Shown here in pieces: positions 16,360 through 23,932 of a DNA stretch of 28,474 nucleotides. The stretch covers positions 1-28,474 of the forward strand of contig NZ_CAKVKB010000042.1 in the NCBI RefSeq assembly GCF_934754915.1. Direction: 5' to 3'. Within the stretch, counting starts at the first letter, position 1, and every line of letters starts with the position of its first letter. The stretch is from an uncultured Clostridium sp. (lineage in GTDB: Bacteria > Bacillota > Clostridia > Clostridiales > Clostridiaceae). Made by a program: the position numbers and the translations under genes. Under the pieces are notes generated by a model. That model saw only the letters and a list, made by a program, of their open reading frames with translations. It searched no databases and was not told where the DNA came from.

Positions 16360-16402
16360 AATAACAAATTTTTGTAACTATTTCATAGGTTGTTATTATA
16401 AT
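16360..16402 (+). promoter_or_regulatory. Dyad and -10 element before the ZIP transporter gene
   Basis: Arms AATAACAA (16360-16367) and TTGTTATT (16390-16397) are perfect inverted repeats 22 bases apart. The right arm touches a TATAAT at 16397-16402, about 36 bases before the ATG. The -35 region is weak. It may be a regulator site or leader structure; a metal-responsive role is only a guess from the gene it precedes. Confidence 0.35.
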
Positions 16403-16437
16403 ATATACTAAGTATTACTTTACGAGAGGAATATAGT

Positions 16438-17226
16438 ATGAATGCTTATATAGCTGTATTATTAGGAACAGGAATAACATTTGCTGCAACTATACTAGGG
16501 GCTGCAACTGTATTTTTATTTAAAAAAGGTGTAAACCCTAATTTTCAAAGAGCATTTTTAGGTTTTGCAGCTGGAGTGATGATTGCAGCTTCAGTATTTT
16601 CTTTAATCATTCCATCAACAGAAATGGCAAAAGAACAGGGAATTATAGAATGGCTTCCAGCAGCTGGAGGATTTCTATTTGGAGGAATATTTCTTCTTAT
16701 ACTTGATAATATAATTCCCCATCTTCATATAGAGGACAATAAACCTGAAGGGATGAAATCGTCATTTAAAAGGACAACTATGCTTGTTCTTGCAGTAACC
16801 CTTCATAACATACCTGAAGGTATGTCTGTTGGACTAAGTTTTGCATTAGCAGCAAGTGGAAGTTCAAGCATTACAATGGCGGCAGCCTTTGCACTTGCAA
16901 TAGGAATAGCAATTCAGAATTTTCCAGAAGGTGCAGCAATTTCACTTCCACTAAAAGAAGAAGGAATGTCGAGAAAAAAATCATTTGTGTATGGTGCGTT
17001 ATCAGGAATTGTAGAACCTATAGGAGGATTAATAACTGTGGCAATAGTTGGTACTGTCACATATTTTCTGCCATGGCTTTTATCTTTTGCAGCAGGAGCA
17101 ATGATATTTGTGGTGGTTGAAGAATTAATACCTGAAGCTCATACAGAAAGCCACACAGATGTAGGAACTATGGGGGTTATGGTAGGCTTCCTTATAATGA
17201 TGATACTTGATATTGCCCTTGGGTAA
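16438..17226 (+). CDS. ZIP family metal transporter
   Basis: 262 residues, GAGAGG about 9 bases before the ATG. Eight hydrophobic segments are discernible, from YIAVLLGTGITFAATILGAA to MGVMVGFLIMMILDIALG. The two metal-site helices are intact: VTLHNIPEGMSVGLSFA and AIAIQNFPEGAAISLPL, with the His/Asn-Pro-Glu-Gly signatures that coordinate divalent metal in ZIP proteins. A short cytosolic loop between segments 3 and 4 contains HLHIEDNKPEG, a shorter His-rich loop than in many ZIPs. Length and motifs fit the GufA/ZupT branch, which imports zinc and other divalent metals. A hairpin terminator follows, so it is a single-gene unit. Confidence 0.92.
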   Translation: MNAYIAVLLGTGITFAATILGAATVFLFKKGVNPNFQRAFLGFAAGVMIAASVFSLIIPSTEMAKEQGIIEWLPAAGGFLFGGIFLLILDNIIPHLHIEDNKPEGMKSSFKRTTMLVLAVTLHNIPEGMSVGLSFALAASGSSSITMAAAFALAIGIAIQNFPEGAAISLPLKEEGMSRKKSFVYGALSGIVEPIGGLITVAIVGTVTYFLPWLLSFAAGAMIFVVVEELIPEAHTESHTDVGTMGVMVGFLIMMILDIALG

Positions 17227-17291
17227 AATTATTATTCAGAATTTAAATATAAAAATATTTTTAATAAATATATTGTCTATAAATATAAATT

Positions 17292-17341
17292 CAAATATGT
17301 ATAGTAAGGATATTATATCTTCATATACATATTTGCTTTTT
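17292..17341 (+). terminator. Terminator after the ZIP transporter gene
   Basis: Perfect 12-bp arms CAAATATGTATA and TATACATATTTG with a 20-base apical region, followed by CTTTTTA. The stem is A+T-rich and the T tract short, so the call is moderate. Confidence 0.6.
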
Positions 17342-17466
17342 AGTTAGTTTCAATTTTATATTTTATGAGTAAATGCATAATAAATATTATTTAAGGAAAA
17401 ATTAAATTAGTATTATATTTACAAATTTTAAAAATATAAGATTAAAAACAGAAAGATGTGATACTT

Positions 17467-19140
17467 ATGACAAATAGTATGGATTTAGAATATCCAATGT
17501 TTTGCTATCAATGTGAACAGACAGCTGGTGGAAAGGGATGTACTAAACTTGGTGTATGTGGAAAAACCCCAGAAGTAGCAAATCTTCAAGACTTGCTTAT
17601 TTTTCAACTGAAAGGCATTTCATGTTATGCAAAAGAAATAATTGAAAAAGGAGAAAATTTAGATAAAAAGATAGTTACATTTATAGAAAACTGTCTTTTT
17701 ACAACATTAACAAATGTTAATTTTGATGCAGAAATTCATGTGGAATTATTAAAAGAATCTCAAAAAATTAAAGATGAATTAAAGAAAAAAGTAGGGACAA
17801 TTAAAAATGATACAGATCATGTTACATATGTATTAAGTGGCACTAAATCAGAAATGCTAAAAGATGCAAAGATTGCTGGAATAATGTATGATGAAAATTT
17901 AGATCCAGATATCCGTTCTTTAAGACAGACAATTGTTTATGGATTAAAAGGAATAAGTGCATATGGTCATCAGGCAAGAGAACTTGGCTATTATGATGAT
18001 GAAGTTGATAATTTTTATGCAAGAGCTCTTGAAGCAACATGTGATGATAATTTAAGTGTAGAAGATCTTATAAGATGGACTATGAGAACTGGAGAAATGA
18101 GTGTTGCTGTCATGAAGAAATTAGATGAAGCAAATACTAAAACTTATGATAATCCATCACCACAAAAAGTAAATGTACATATTAAAAAAGGTCCATTTAT
18201 AATTGTTTCTGGCCATGATTTAAAAGATCTCAAAATGCTTCTTGAACAAACTGAAGGAAAAGGAATCAATATTTATACTCATGGAGAAATGATACCTTGT
18301 CATGGATATCCAGAACTTAAAAAATATAAACATCTTGTAGGAAATTTTGGTGGTGCATGGCAGGATCAGCAAAAACAGTTTGATGGAATTCCAGGATGTA
18401 TATTAATGACTACAAACTGCTTAATGAAGCCAAGAGAAAGCTATAAAGATAGAATATTTACCACAAGTGTAGTTGGATGGGATGGAGTAAAACATATTGG
18501 TAAAAATAAAGATGGAAATAAAGATTTTAGCGAAATTATAAATAAAGCATTGGAACTCGGAGGATTTGAAGAAGATCAAGAACCACATGAAATCTTAGTG
18601 GGCTTTGGTCATCATGCAACATTAAGTAATGCAGAAGCTATTGTAAATGCTGTTAAAGATGGCAGTGTGCGTCACTTCTTCTTAATTGGAGGCTGTGATG
18701 GTGCAAGACCTGGCAGAAACTATTACACAGAATTTGCAAAAAAAGTGCCAGATGATTGTATTATCTTGACACTTGCATGTGGAAAATACAGGTTCAATAA
18801 ATTAAATTTTGGTGAAGTTGCAGGACTTCCAAGACTTCTTGATGTAGGTCAGTGTAATGATGCCTATTCAGCTGTAAGAATTGCTACAGCACTTGCAGAT
18901 GCATTTGAGACTGATGTAAATGGTCTTCCTCTTTCAATAATTTTATCGTGGTATGAACAGAAAGCAGTTGCAGATTTGCTTGCACTATTATCTTTAGGAA
19001 TTAAAGGAATTTATTTAGGTCCAACACTTCCAGCATTTTTAAGTCCAAATGTTCTTCAATATTTGGTAGATACATTCGATTTAAAACCAATAAGCACTCC
19101 AGATGATGATTTGAAGTCATGCTTGAAACAAGAAATTTAA
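17467..19140 (+). CDS. hcp: Hydroxylamine reductase / hybrid-cluster protein
   Basis: 557 residues from the ATG at 17467; a GTG three codons earlier is possible, and the ribosome binding site is weak (AAAGATGTGA). Redox enzyme of the hybrid 4Fe-2O-2S cluster, linked to reduction of hydroxylamine and nitric oxide in anaerobes. The N-terminal MFCYQCEQTAGGKGCTKLGVCG gives Cys spacing 2, 8, 5, the class I arrangement of strict anaerobes (the E. coli class has wider spacing). Hybrid-cluster segments follow: ISAYGHQARELG, THGEMIPCHGYPELKKY, TTNCLMKP, GGCDGARPGRNYY, LACGKYRFNK, and LGPTLPAFLSPNVL near the end. No hcr reductase gene is adjacent. The 125-base leader after the ZIP terminator shows no operator I can name. 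A strong hairpin follows the stop. Confidence 0.95.
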   Translation: MTNSMDLEYPMFCYQCEQTAGGKGCTKLGVCGKTPEVANLQDLLIFQLKGISCYAKEIIEKGENLDKKIVTFIENCLFTTLTNVNFDAEIHVELLKESQKIKDELKKKVGTIKNDTDHVTYVLSGTKSEMLKDAKIAGIMYDENLDPDIRSLRQTIVYGLKGISAYGHQARELGYYDDEVDNFYARALEATCDDNLSVEDLIRWTMRTGEMSVAVMKKLDEANTKTYDNPSPQKVNVHIKKGPFIIVSGHDLKDLKMLLEQTEGKGINIYTHGEMIPCHGYPELKKYKHLVGNFGGAWQDQQKQFDGIPGCILMTTNCLMKPRESYKDRIFTTSVVGWDGVKHIGKNKDGNKDFSEIINKALELGGFEEDQEPHEILVGFGHHATLSNAEAIVNAVKDGSVRHFFLIGGCDGARPGRNYYTEFAKKVPDDCIILTLACGKYRFNKLNFGEVAGLPRLLDVGQCNDAYSAVRIATALADAFETDVNGLPLSIILSWYEQKAVADLLALLSLGIKGIYLGPTLPAFLSPNVLQYLVDTFDLKPISTPDDDLKSCLKQEI

Positions 19141-19175
19141 AGATAAGATTCCCCACTAGTGGGGAATTTTATCTT
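19140..19175. terminator. Strong hairpin after hcp
   Basis: Core palindrome ATTCCCCACT-AGTGGGGAAT, perfect over 20 bases, flanked by AAGATAA and TTATCTT, so the stem reaches 17-18 pairs with one G-U. It starts in the hcp stop codon and is followed by TTGCATTTTTAG. It has no long T tract directly after the stem but is the only G+C-rich hairpin in the window. Confidence 0.75.
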
Positions 19176-19273
19176 GCATTTTTAGAGATATGTTAAAAAC
19201 ATAATCATCAGTTTTTTTGTAATGACTTCATTTAAAAGCATCTATTCATATGAATTTCCATCAATTATAAGAT

Positions 19274-19346
19274 TACTTTCTTTTATGAAAGTAGATAATT
19301 TCTCTTCAAAATCACTTGACTATCCTGTTATGGTATGCTTTATTAT
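19274..19346 (+). promoter_or_regulatory. Dyad and possible promoter before the MATE gene
   Basis: Arms TACTTTC (19274-19280) and GAAAGTA (19287-19293) are a perfect 7-bp dyad with a 6-base spacer. Downstream TTGACT (19316-19321) and TATTAT (19341-19346) are 19 bases apart, longer than ideal; an extended -10 TGGTATGCT at 19331-19339 is an alternative. Export genes are often regulator-controlled, so the dyad may be an operator. Confidence 0.35.
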
Positions 19347-19385
19347 ATATACAGCAAAAGAAGAAAACAAATTGGAGGAACATTT

Positions 19386-20732
19386 ATGGATGAATTTTTA
19401 AATTCAAAGATAAGCATAACATCGCTTATAAAGCAGACACTGCCAACAGTTATAATGATGATATTTTTTGCAATGTATTCAATTGTAGATGGAATGTTTG
19501 TATCAAGATATGTAGGACCAGATGCATTGTCATCTATTAATATAGCATATCCAATGATAAGTCTTCTTATAGGAATAAGTGTAATGCTTGCTACAGGAGG
19601 AAATGCTGTTATTTCAAAATTAATGGGAGAAAAGAAAAGCAGAGAAGCAAAAGAAAGTTTTACCCTTATAGTGTTAAGTCTCATAACAATTGGAGTAATA
19701 ATTGCTGCACTGCTCATTGTTTTTATAAAACCCGTAATTTTATTTTTAGGAGCTACAGACAATCTTTATAAATATTGTAATGAGTATTTAGTTATTAATC
19801 TTATTTTTACTCCGTTTATAATGTTGAAATTATTTTTTGACTACTATTATGTAACTGTAGGAAAAGCAAAATTCGGACTTGTTATATCAGTTCTTGGTGG
19901 AATTATAAATATGATTCTTGATTATGTTTTTATCGGATTATTGGGAATAGGAGTTAGTGGTGCTGCAATAGCAACAGTGTTAGGATATGCAGTTCCAGCA
20001 GTAATAGGTATAATCTTCTTTTGTAAAAAAGATAGACCTCTTCATTTTGTAAAACCTAAATTTGATATTGATTTATTAAAAAACTCATGTGTAAATGGTT
20101 CATCTGAAATGGTTACACAGCTTTCATCAGCAGTCACTACATTTTTTTATAATCTCGCTATGCTTGAATTTTTAGGAGAATCGGGAGTTGCCGCTATAAC
20201 TATAATTTTATATATACAATTTTTATTGTCAGCAGCATATATAGGGTTTACATCTGGAGTTGCTCCTAAAATAGGATATAATTATGGTGCTCAAAATAAA
20301 AAAGAAATTCAGAAACTTGTAAGATACAGTTATACCATAATTTTGGGATTTTCAATAATTACATTCATAATTGCAAAAATAATTGAATATCCTCTTACTG
20401 CATTATTTTGCGGTGAAGGCACAGAAGTATTTTACATAACATTAAATGGATTTAATATTTTTTCAGTAAGTTTTCTATTATGCGGAGTAAATATATTCAC
20501 AAGTGGAATGTTTACAGCTTTTTCAAATGGGAAAGTATCAGGTATGCTTTCATTATTCAGGACATTCATATTTTTTATGGTGGGAATTTTTACACTTCCA
20601 AGATTTTTTGGAGTTAATGGAATATGGCTTATATCTGTGTTTACAGAAATTCTTTCTATTATTATATCTGTAATAGCAGTTTTAAGATATAAACATACTT
20701 ATGGATACAGCTTAAAATTAAGTTATAATTAA
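19386..20732 (+). CDS. MATE family efflux transporter
   Basis: 448 residues from the ATG at 19386, with TGGAGG 7 bases upstream; an in-frame ATG at 19335 lies before that site. Twelve hydrophobic segments in two similar halves. The N-terminal half has LPTVIMMIFFAMYSIVDGMF, YVGPDALSSINIAYP and GGNAVISKLMGEKKSREAKE, typical of the MATE family, and the second half has FTSGVAPKIGYNYGAQNKKEI, its counterpart. MATE proteins use sodium or proton gradients to expel drugs and other compounds. It resembles the DinF/MepA-like clostridial branch; substrate unknown. A TTTTTTT-ended hairpin follows. Single-gene unit with no adjacent regulator. Confidence 0.92.
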   Translation: MDEFLNSKISITSLIKQTLPTVIMMIFFAMYSIVDGMFVSRYVGPDALSSINIAYPMISLLIGISVMLATGGNAVISKLMGEKKSREAKESFTLIVLSLITIGVIIAALLIVFIKPVILFLGATDNLYKYCNEYLVINLIFTPFIMLKLFFDYYYVTVGKAKFGLVISVLGGIINMILDYVFIGLLGIGVSGAAIATVLGYAVPAVIGIIFFCKKDRPLHFVKPKFDIDLLKNSCVNGSSEMVTQLSSAVTTFFYNLAMLEFLGESGVAAITIILYIQFLLSAAYIGFTSGVAPKIGYNYGAQNKKEIQKLVRYSYTIILGFSIITFIIAKIIEYPLTALFCGEGTEVFYITLNGFNIFSVSFLLCGVNIFTSGMFTAFSNGKVSGMLSLFRTFIFFMVGIFTLPRFFGVNGIWLISVFTEILSIIISVIAVLRYKHTYGYSLKLSYN

Positions 20733-20743
20733 AAATGGTAATG

Positions 20744-20837
20744 CAGAACTGTTATCTGGGATTTTATAATGTATATAAATATTAAAAAAATATTAATTAT
20801 ACAGCAATATATTCTCATATAATAGTTCTGTTTTTTT
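20744..20837 (+). terminator. Terminator after the MATE gene, with an unusually large apical region
   Basis: CAGAACTGTTAT (20744-20755) and ATAATAGTTCTG (20819-20830) form a 12-pair stem with one G-U, followed by seven T. The 63-base apical part holds a nested dyad AATATT-AAAAA-AATATT. A hairpin of this kind is normally much more compact. Confidence 0.7.
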
Positions 20838-20974
20838 AAAAAACTGAAACATGTAACAGTGTTATTTATGAAAAAACCTGAAACACTTTTTGCTTATATA
20901 TATTTAGATAGTAAAACTATATAATAAATACAAGAAATATAAAAAGATTTAATCAATTATTATATATTGCTAAT

Positions 20975-20990
20975 TTAGAATATATATAAG
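20975..20990 (+). repeat. TTAGAATATATATAAG direct repeat, copy 1
   Basis: Identical 16-mer to 21184-21199, start to start 209 bases, both in the xpaC leader spacer. A+T-only except for two G, so chance is possible, but 16 identical bases within one spacer is notable. Confidence 0.5.
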
Positions 20991-21110
20991 CATTTATGGT
21001 ATATTATGATATAATTATAGTAAGTAAAATAGCTTTTAACATATTAGATTAATATTTAGAAATATTAATAGATTTTTAATGCCATATTAAGAATTATAGA
21101 GTAATATTAA

Positions 21111-21184
21111 ATATATATATTCCAATAATGAATTTACATAATAATTAAAGAAATTTTATAGAGATTTCAACCTTCATTGTCAAT
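21111..21184 (-). repeat. Dispersed intergenic repeat, inverted copy upstream of xpaC
   Basis: Read on the minus strand it runs TTGACAATGAAGGTTGAAAT, then AAATTTCTTTAATTATTATG, then TTATTGGAATATATAT. It closely parallels the plus-strand copies at 28118-28180 and 28186-28258. An internal GAAAT/ATTTC dyad is kept in each. This copy is also bracketed by ATATATATTC (21113-21122) and GAATATATAT (21188-21197), a perfect 10-bp inverted pair. Confidence 0.7.
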
Positions 21185-21199
21185 TAGAATATATATAAG
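21184..21199 (+). repeat. TTAGAATATATATAAG direct repeat, copy 2
   Basis: Second copy of the 16-mer at 20975-20990. It abuts the end of the dispersed repeat and lies 38 bases before the xpaC start codon, within the expected promoter or leader zone. Confidence 0.5.
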
Positions 21200-21236
21200 T
21201 TGGTTTATCAATTAAAAAATGGAGGAAGGTTATAAG

Positions 21237-22421
21237 ATGAGTCAAAAAGACTTTTTCGATATAGAAGGTCAAATACAAAATGCTATAGATAATGCATTTA
21301 AATACATTAATTATGCAAATAAGAAAGTAAATGATGTAACAGACGATACTTTTAATAATTTGGATAAAAAATTTGAAGGCCTTTCAAAGAAATGGGAAGA
21401 AAAACTAAATAAAGGCATAGATAAATTAAGCAGAAAAGAAATTAAAGAAAAGTATAAATATATATCACGAAAGCCATATGGTAAGTTTAAAGGAAAAATA
21501 TATACTATTATAGGTTTTGCTGGATGCATAATTTCATTTATAGGTTTTGCCTTCTGTTCAGTTCTTTCTATGTTTGATCTTCTTATTGTGAAAGCTGGAG
21601 TATATTCATCATTTATAGCTCTTGCAATATTATTTGTTTTTAGTTTGTATTTAGCAGTTAAAGGAACAAATATAAGGAGAAGAAATGAAAGGTTTAATAA
21701 ATACTCACAGTTTTTATTAGATAAAAACTATTGTGAAATAAACACTCTTGCAGAATCTGTTTCAAAAAAAAGTAAATTTGTCATTAAAGATCTTGAGAAT
21801 ATGATGAATTTTGAAATGTTTAAAGACGGACATATAAGTGATGATAAATCGTATTTTATTCTTGGAAACGAATTATATGAAGAATATCTAAATTCAAAAA
21901 AGTCATACTTAGACAGAGCAAAGAATGAAGAAGATAAGTATACATATGAAACTTCAAAAGATGATTATTCTATAGAAAAAGACGAATCATTATCTTTTAT
22001 GGAATATGGAGCAAAGTATATATCTGAAATAAATAAAATAAATTACTCATTGCATGGAAACAGTATATGTAAAGACCTAAGTGAATTAGAAGAATTAACA
22101 AGAAATATTATGAATAATGTGAAGAACAATCCACAAAAACTTCCACTTGTAAAGAAGTTCTTTAATCACTATCTTCCAATATCATTGAAACTCATAAATT
22201 CATATAAAGAGTTAGATGAACAGACAATAGAGGTGGAAAATATAAAAAGAGCTAAAAAAGAAATAGAAAACAGCTTATCATTAATAAATACTGCATTCAA
22301 AAGACTTCTTGATGATCTTTTTGAAGATGTGGTTATGGATGTTTCTTCAGATATATCTGTTCTTGAAACTCTATTTTCTCAAGAAGGTCTTACAGAAGAT
22401 GATTTTAATAAGAAAAATTAG
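21237..22421 (+). CDS. xpaC: XpaC-like protein (5-bromo-4-chloroindolyl phosphate hydrolysis family)
   Basis: 394 residues from the ATG at 21237, with GGAGGAAGGT upstream; an ATG at 21219 precedes it. Nearly double Bacillus subtilis XpaC (about 200). Order: an N-terminal amphipathic, charged helical region with a Lys-rich end (to about 80), two adjacent membrane spans (IYTIIGFAGCIISFIGFAFC and AGVYSSFIALAILFVFSLYLA), then a core typical of the family (NERFNKYSQFLLDKNYCEINTLAESV followed by VIKDLENMM), and a helical C-terminal extension of about 170 residues including SLHGNSICKDLSELEEL and PLVKKFFNHYLPISLKLINSY. Function is poorly defined; the family name comes from a screening phenotype. It is nearly always paired with telA, which follows after 18 bases, suggesting a membrane partner for TelA in envelope stress or toxic-anion tolerance. 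Confidence 0.82.
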   Translation: MSQKDFFDIEGQIQNAIDNAFKYINYANKKVNDVTDDTFNNLDKKFEGLSKKWEEKLNKGIDKLSRKEIKEKYKYISRKPYGKFKGKIYTIIGFAGCIISFIGFAFCSVLSMFDLLIVKAGVYSSFIALAILFVFSLYLAVKGTNIRRRNERFNKYSQFLLDKNYCEINTLAESVSKKSKFVIKDLENMMNFEMFKDGHISDDKSYFILGNELYEEYLNSKKSYLDRAKNEEDKYTYETSKDDYSIEKDESLSFMEYGAKYISEINKINYSLHGNSICKDLSELEELTRNIMNNVKNNPQKLPLVKKFFNHYLPISLKLINSYKELDEQTIEVENIKRAKKEIENSLSLINTAFKRLLDDLFEDVVMDVSSDISVLETLFSQEGLTEDDFNKKN

Positions 22422-22439
22422 ATAAAGGGGGAGAAATAT

Positions 22440-23630
22440 ATGAGCACAAATTATACTGGTGACAATATGAATAATAATTTAGGAGAAGATTTTTTAAAGA
22501 AAGATCCTGTACCAAGTCTTACATTTGAACCTGATTTTGATGAAAGCAGCGATAATACAATATTAAAGAAAGAAGAAGAAATAATACAAGAGCCTGAAGA
22601 CAATATTTTAAGTCCTGAAGAAAAAAGAATGGTTGATGATTTTGTTGAAAAAATTGATTTAAATAATTCAAATTCAATACTTAAATATGGAGTTGGTGCA
22701 CAGAAAAAAATAGCAGATTTTTCTCAGGCAGCTCTTAATAATGTAAGAACTAAGGACCTTGGTACAATTGGGGATATGCTTTCAAGTGTTGTTGGAGAAC
22801 TTAAAAATTTTGAAAAAGAAGAAGATAAAAAAGGAATTTTAAGCTTTTTTAAAAAACCGGTTCAAAAAATTGATTCAATGAAAGTAAAGTATTCAAAAGT
22901 TGAAGAAAACATTGATAATATTTGTGCGGCTCTTGAAAATCATCAAGTACAGCTTTTAAAAGATATAGCAATGCTGGATAAGATGTATGAAACAAACAAA
23001 GTTTATTTTAAAGAACTGTATATGTATATACTTGCAGGAAAGAAAAAACTTAAAATTTCAAGGGAAATTGAACTTCCTAAACTAGTGGAAAAAGCAAAAA
23101 TCAGTGGTCATCCTGAAGATGCACAGGAAGTAAGTGATTTTACTGATTTATGTAATAGATTTGAGAAAAAGATTTATGATCTTGAACTTACTAAAACTAT
23201 TTCGCTTCAGATGGCACCACAAATAAGGCTTGTTCAAAATAATGATACTCTTATGTCTGAAAAAATACAGTCTACAATAGTAAATACAATTCCTTTATGG
23301 AAAAGTCAGATAGTCCTTGCATTAGGATTAGCTCATTCAACTAATGCAATAAAAGTTCAGAATGAAGTTACAAATATGACTAATGAATTATTGAGAAAAA
23401 ATGCAGAAACATTAAAGATGTCAACTATTGAAACTGCAAAAGCTTCAGAAAGAGGAATTGTTGATATAGAAACATTAAAAAATACTAATGAATCATTAAT
23501 ATCTACAATAGATGAAGTGTTAAGAATACAGGCGGAAGGAAGACAAAAACGTGAAGAGGCTCAGTCTGAATTGCGTAATATTGAAGAACAGCTTAAGCAA
23601 AAATTACTATCAATGAGTAATGTTAAATAA
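22440..23630 (+). CDS. telA: TelA/YceH-family toxic anion resistance protein
   Basis: 396 residues, AGGGGGAG 6 bases before the ATG. An acidic, disordered-looking N-terminus (about 1-60) is followed by the all-helical TelA core: ILKYGVGAQKKIADFSQAAL, VRTKDLGTIGDMLSSVVGEL, FFKKPVQKIDSMKVKYSKVE, LLKDIAMLDKMYETNKVYFK, LYMYILAGKKKL, TISLQMAPQIRLVQNN, TIPLWKSQIVLALGL and TLKMSTIETAKASERGIVDI. These are the strongest family markers. TelA members are tied to tellurite and other toxic-anion or envelope stress tolerance, but the mechanism is not settled. Length is normal. Cytoplasmic, presumably held to the membrane through the XpaC-like partner encoded 18 bases upstream. The two genes form an operon. 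Confidence 0.92.
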   Translation: MSTNYTGDNMNNNLGEDFLKKDPVPSLTFEPDFDESSDNTILKKEEEIIQEPEDNILSPEEKRMVDDFVEKIDLNNSNSILKYGVGAQKKIADFSQAALNNVRTKDLGTIGDMLSSVVGELKNFEKEEDKKGILSFFKKPVQKIDSMKVKYSKVEENIDNICAALENHQVQLLKDIAMLDKMYETNKVYFKELYMYILAGKKKLKISREIELPKLVEKAKISGHPEDAQEVSDFTDLCNRFEKKIYDLELTKTISLQMAPQIRLVQNNDTLMSEKIQSTIVNTIPLWKSQIVLALGLAHSTNAIKVQNEVTNMTNELLRKNAETLKMSTIETAKASERGIVDIETLKNTNESLISTIDEVLRIQAEGRQKREEAQSELRNIEEQLKQKLLSMSNVK

Positions 23631-23932
23631 TATTATTTAATTTCATAAAACAATTATTTTTTGCAGTATATTGCAATTATATTTCTATATTTCAAATTTT
23701 GTATTTGGGATGTATCCATATAGATTTTTAATGCAGTTTTAATCTTGCTGTACAAATTATTTTTTATAATTACATTTAAAAAATAATCATTGACATCATT
23801 TACAATTTTATATTTGTGTTGTAATATTTAAATATATGACATATTATTTCATAAAACATTTTTTTTTACAAACATTGCAAATGACTGATATAATATACCA
23901 TAAGAAAAAAACAATATAAGGAGGATATGAAT
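23631..23932. other. 302-base spacer between telA and the chemotaxis receptor
   Basis: Holds no credible gene. TTTCATAAAACA occurs at 23641-23652 and again at 23847-23858. A weak TGCA/TGCA dyad near 23663-23676 is the only candidate for a telA terminator and has no T tract. The promoter of the receptor gene lies at the right end. Confidence 0.55.
23866..23894 (+). promoter_or_regulatory. Sigma-A-type promoter for the chemotaxis receptor gene
   Basis: TTACAA at 23866-23871 and TATAAT at 23889-23894 are 17 bases apart, with the start codon about 40 bases past the -10. It is preceded by a run of T. I do not see a sigma-28-like motif, so the gene is probably not controlled as a late flagellar gene. 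Confidence 0.6.

Larger units (their letters stand above)
20733..21236. other. 504-base spacer between the MATE gene and xpaC
   Basis: Contains the MATE terminator, an A+T-rich stretch without a credible open frame (about 20890-21110), two copies of TTAGAATATATATAAG, and an inverted copy of the dispersed repeat described at 21111-21184. I see no small gene and no clear sigma-A promoter for xpaC, although one must lie here. Confidence 0.6.

Noticed and set aside
19222..19401. A 59-codon open frame (MTSFKSIYSYEFPSIIRLLS...) that overlaps the start of the MATE gene
   Set aside because: No ribosome binding site before its ATG, it spans the probable promoter and operator of the MATE gene, and it matches no family I know. 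A decayed gene is possible but not supported.
20858..20891. AGTGTT/AACACT hairpin followed by T residues after the MATE terminator
   Set aside because: Only six pairs around an 18-base loop; a stronger terminator lies just upstream.
23641..23858. TTTCATAAAACA direct repeat flanking the telA-receptor spacer
   Set aside because: Twelve A+T-rich bases in a 300-base spacer; no further structure links them, so chance is the simpler reading.
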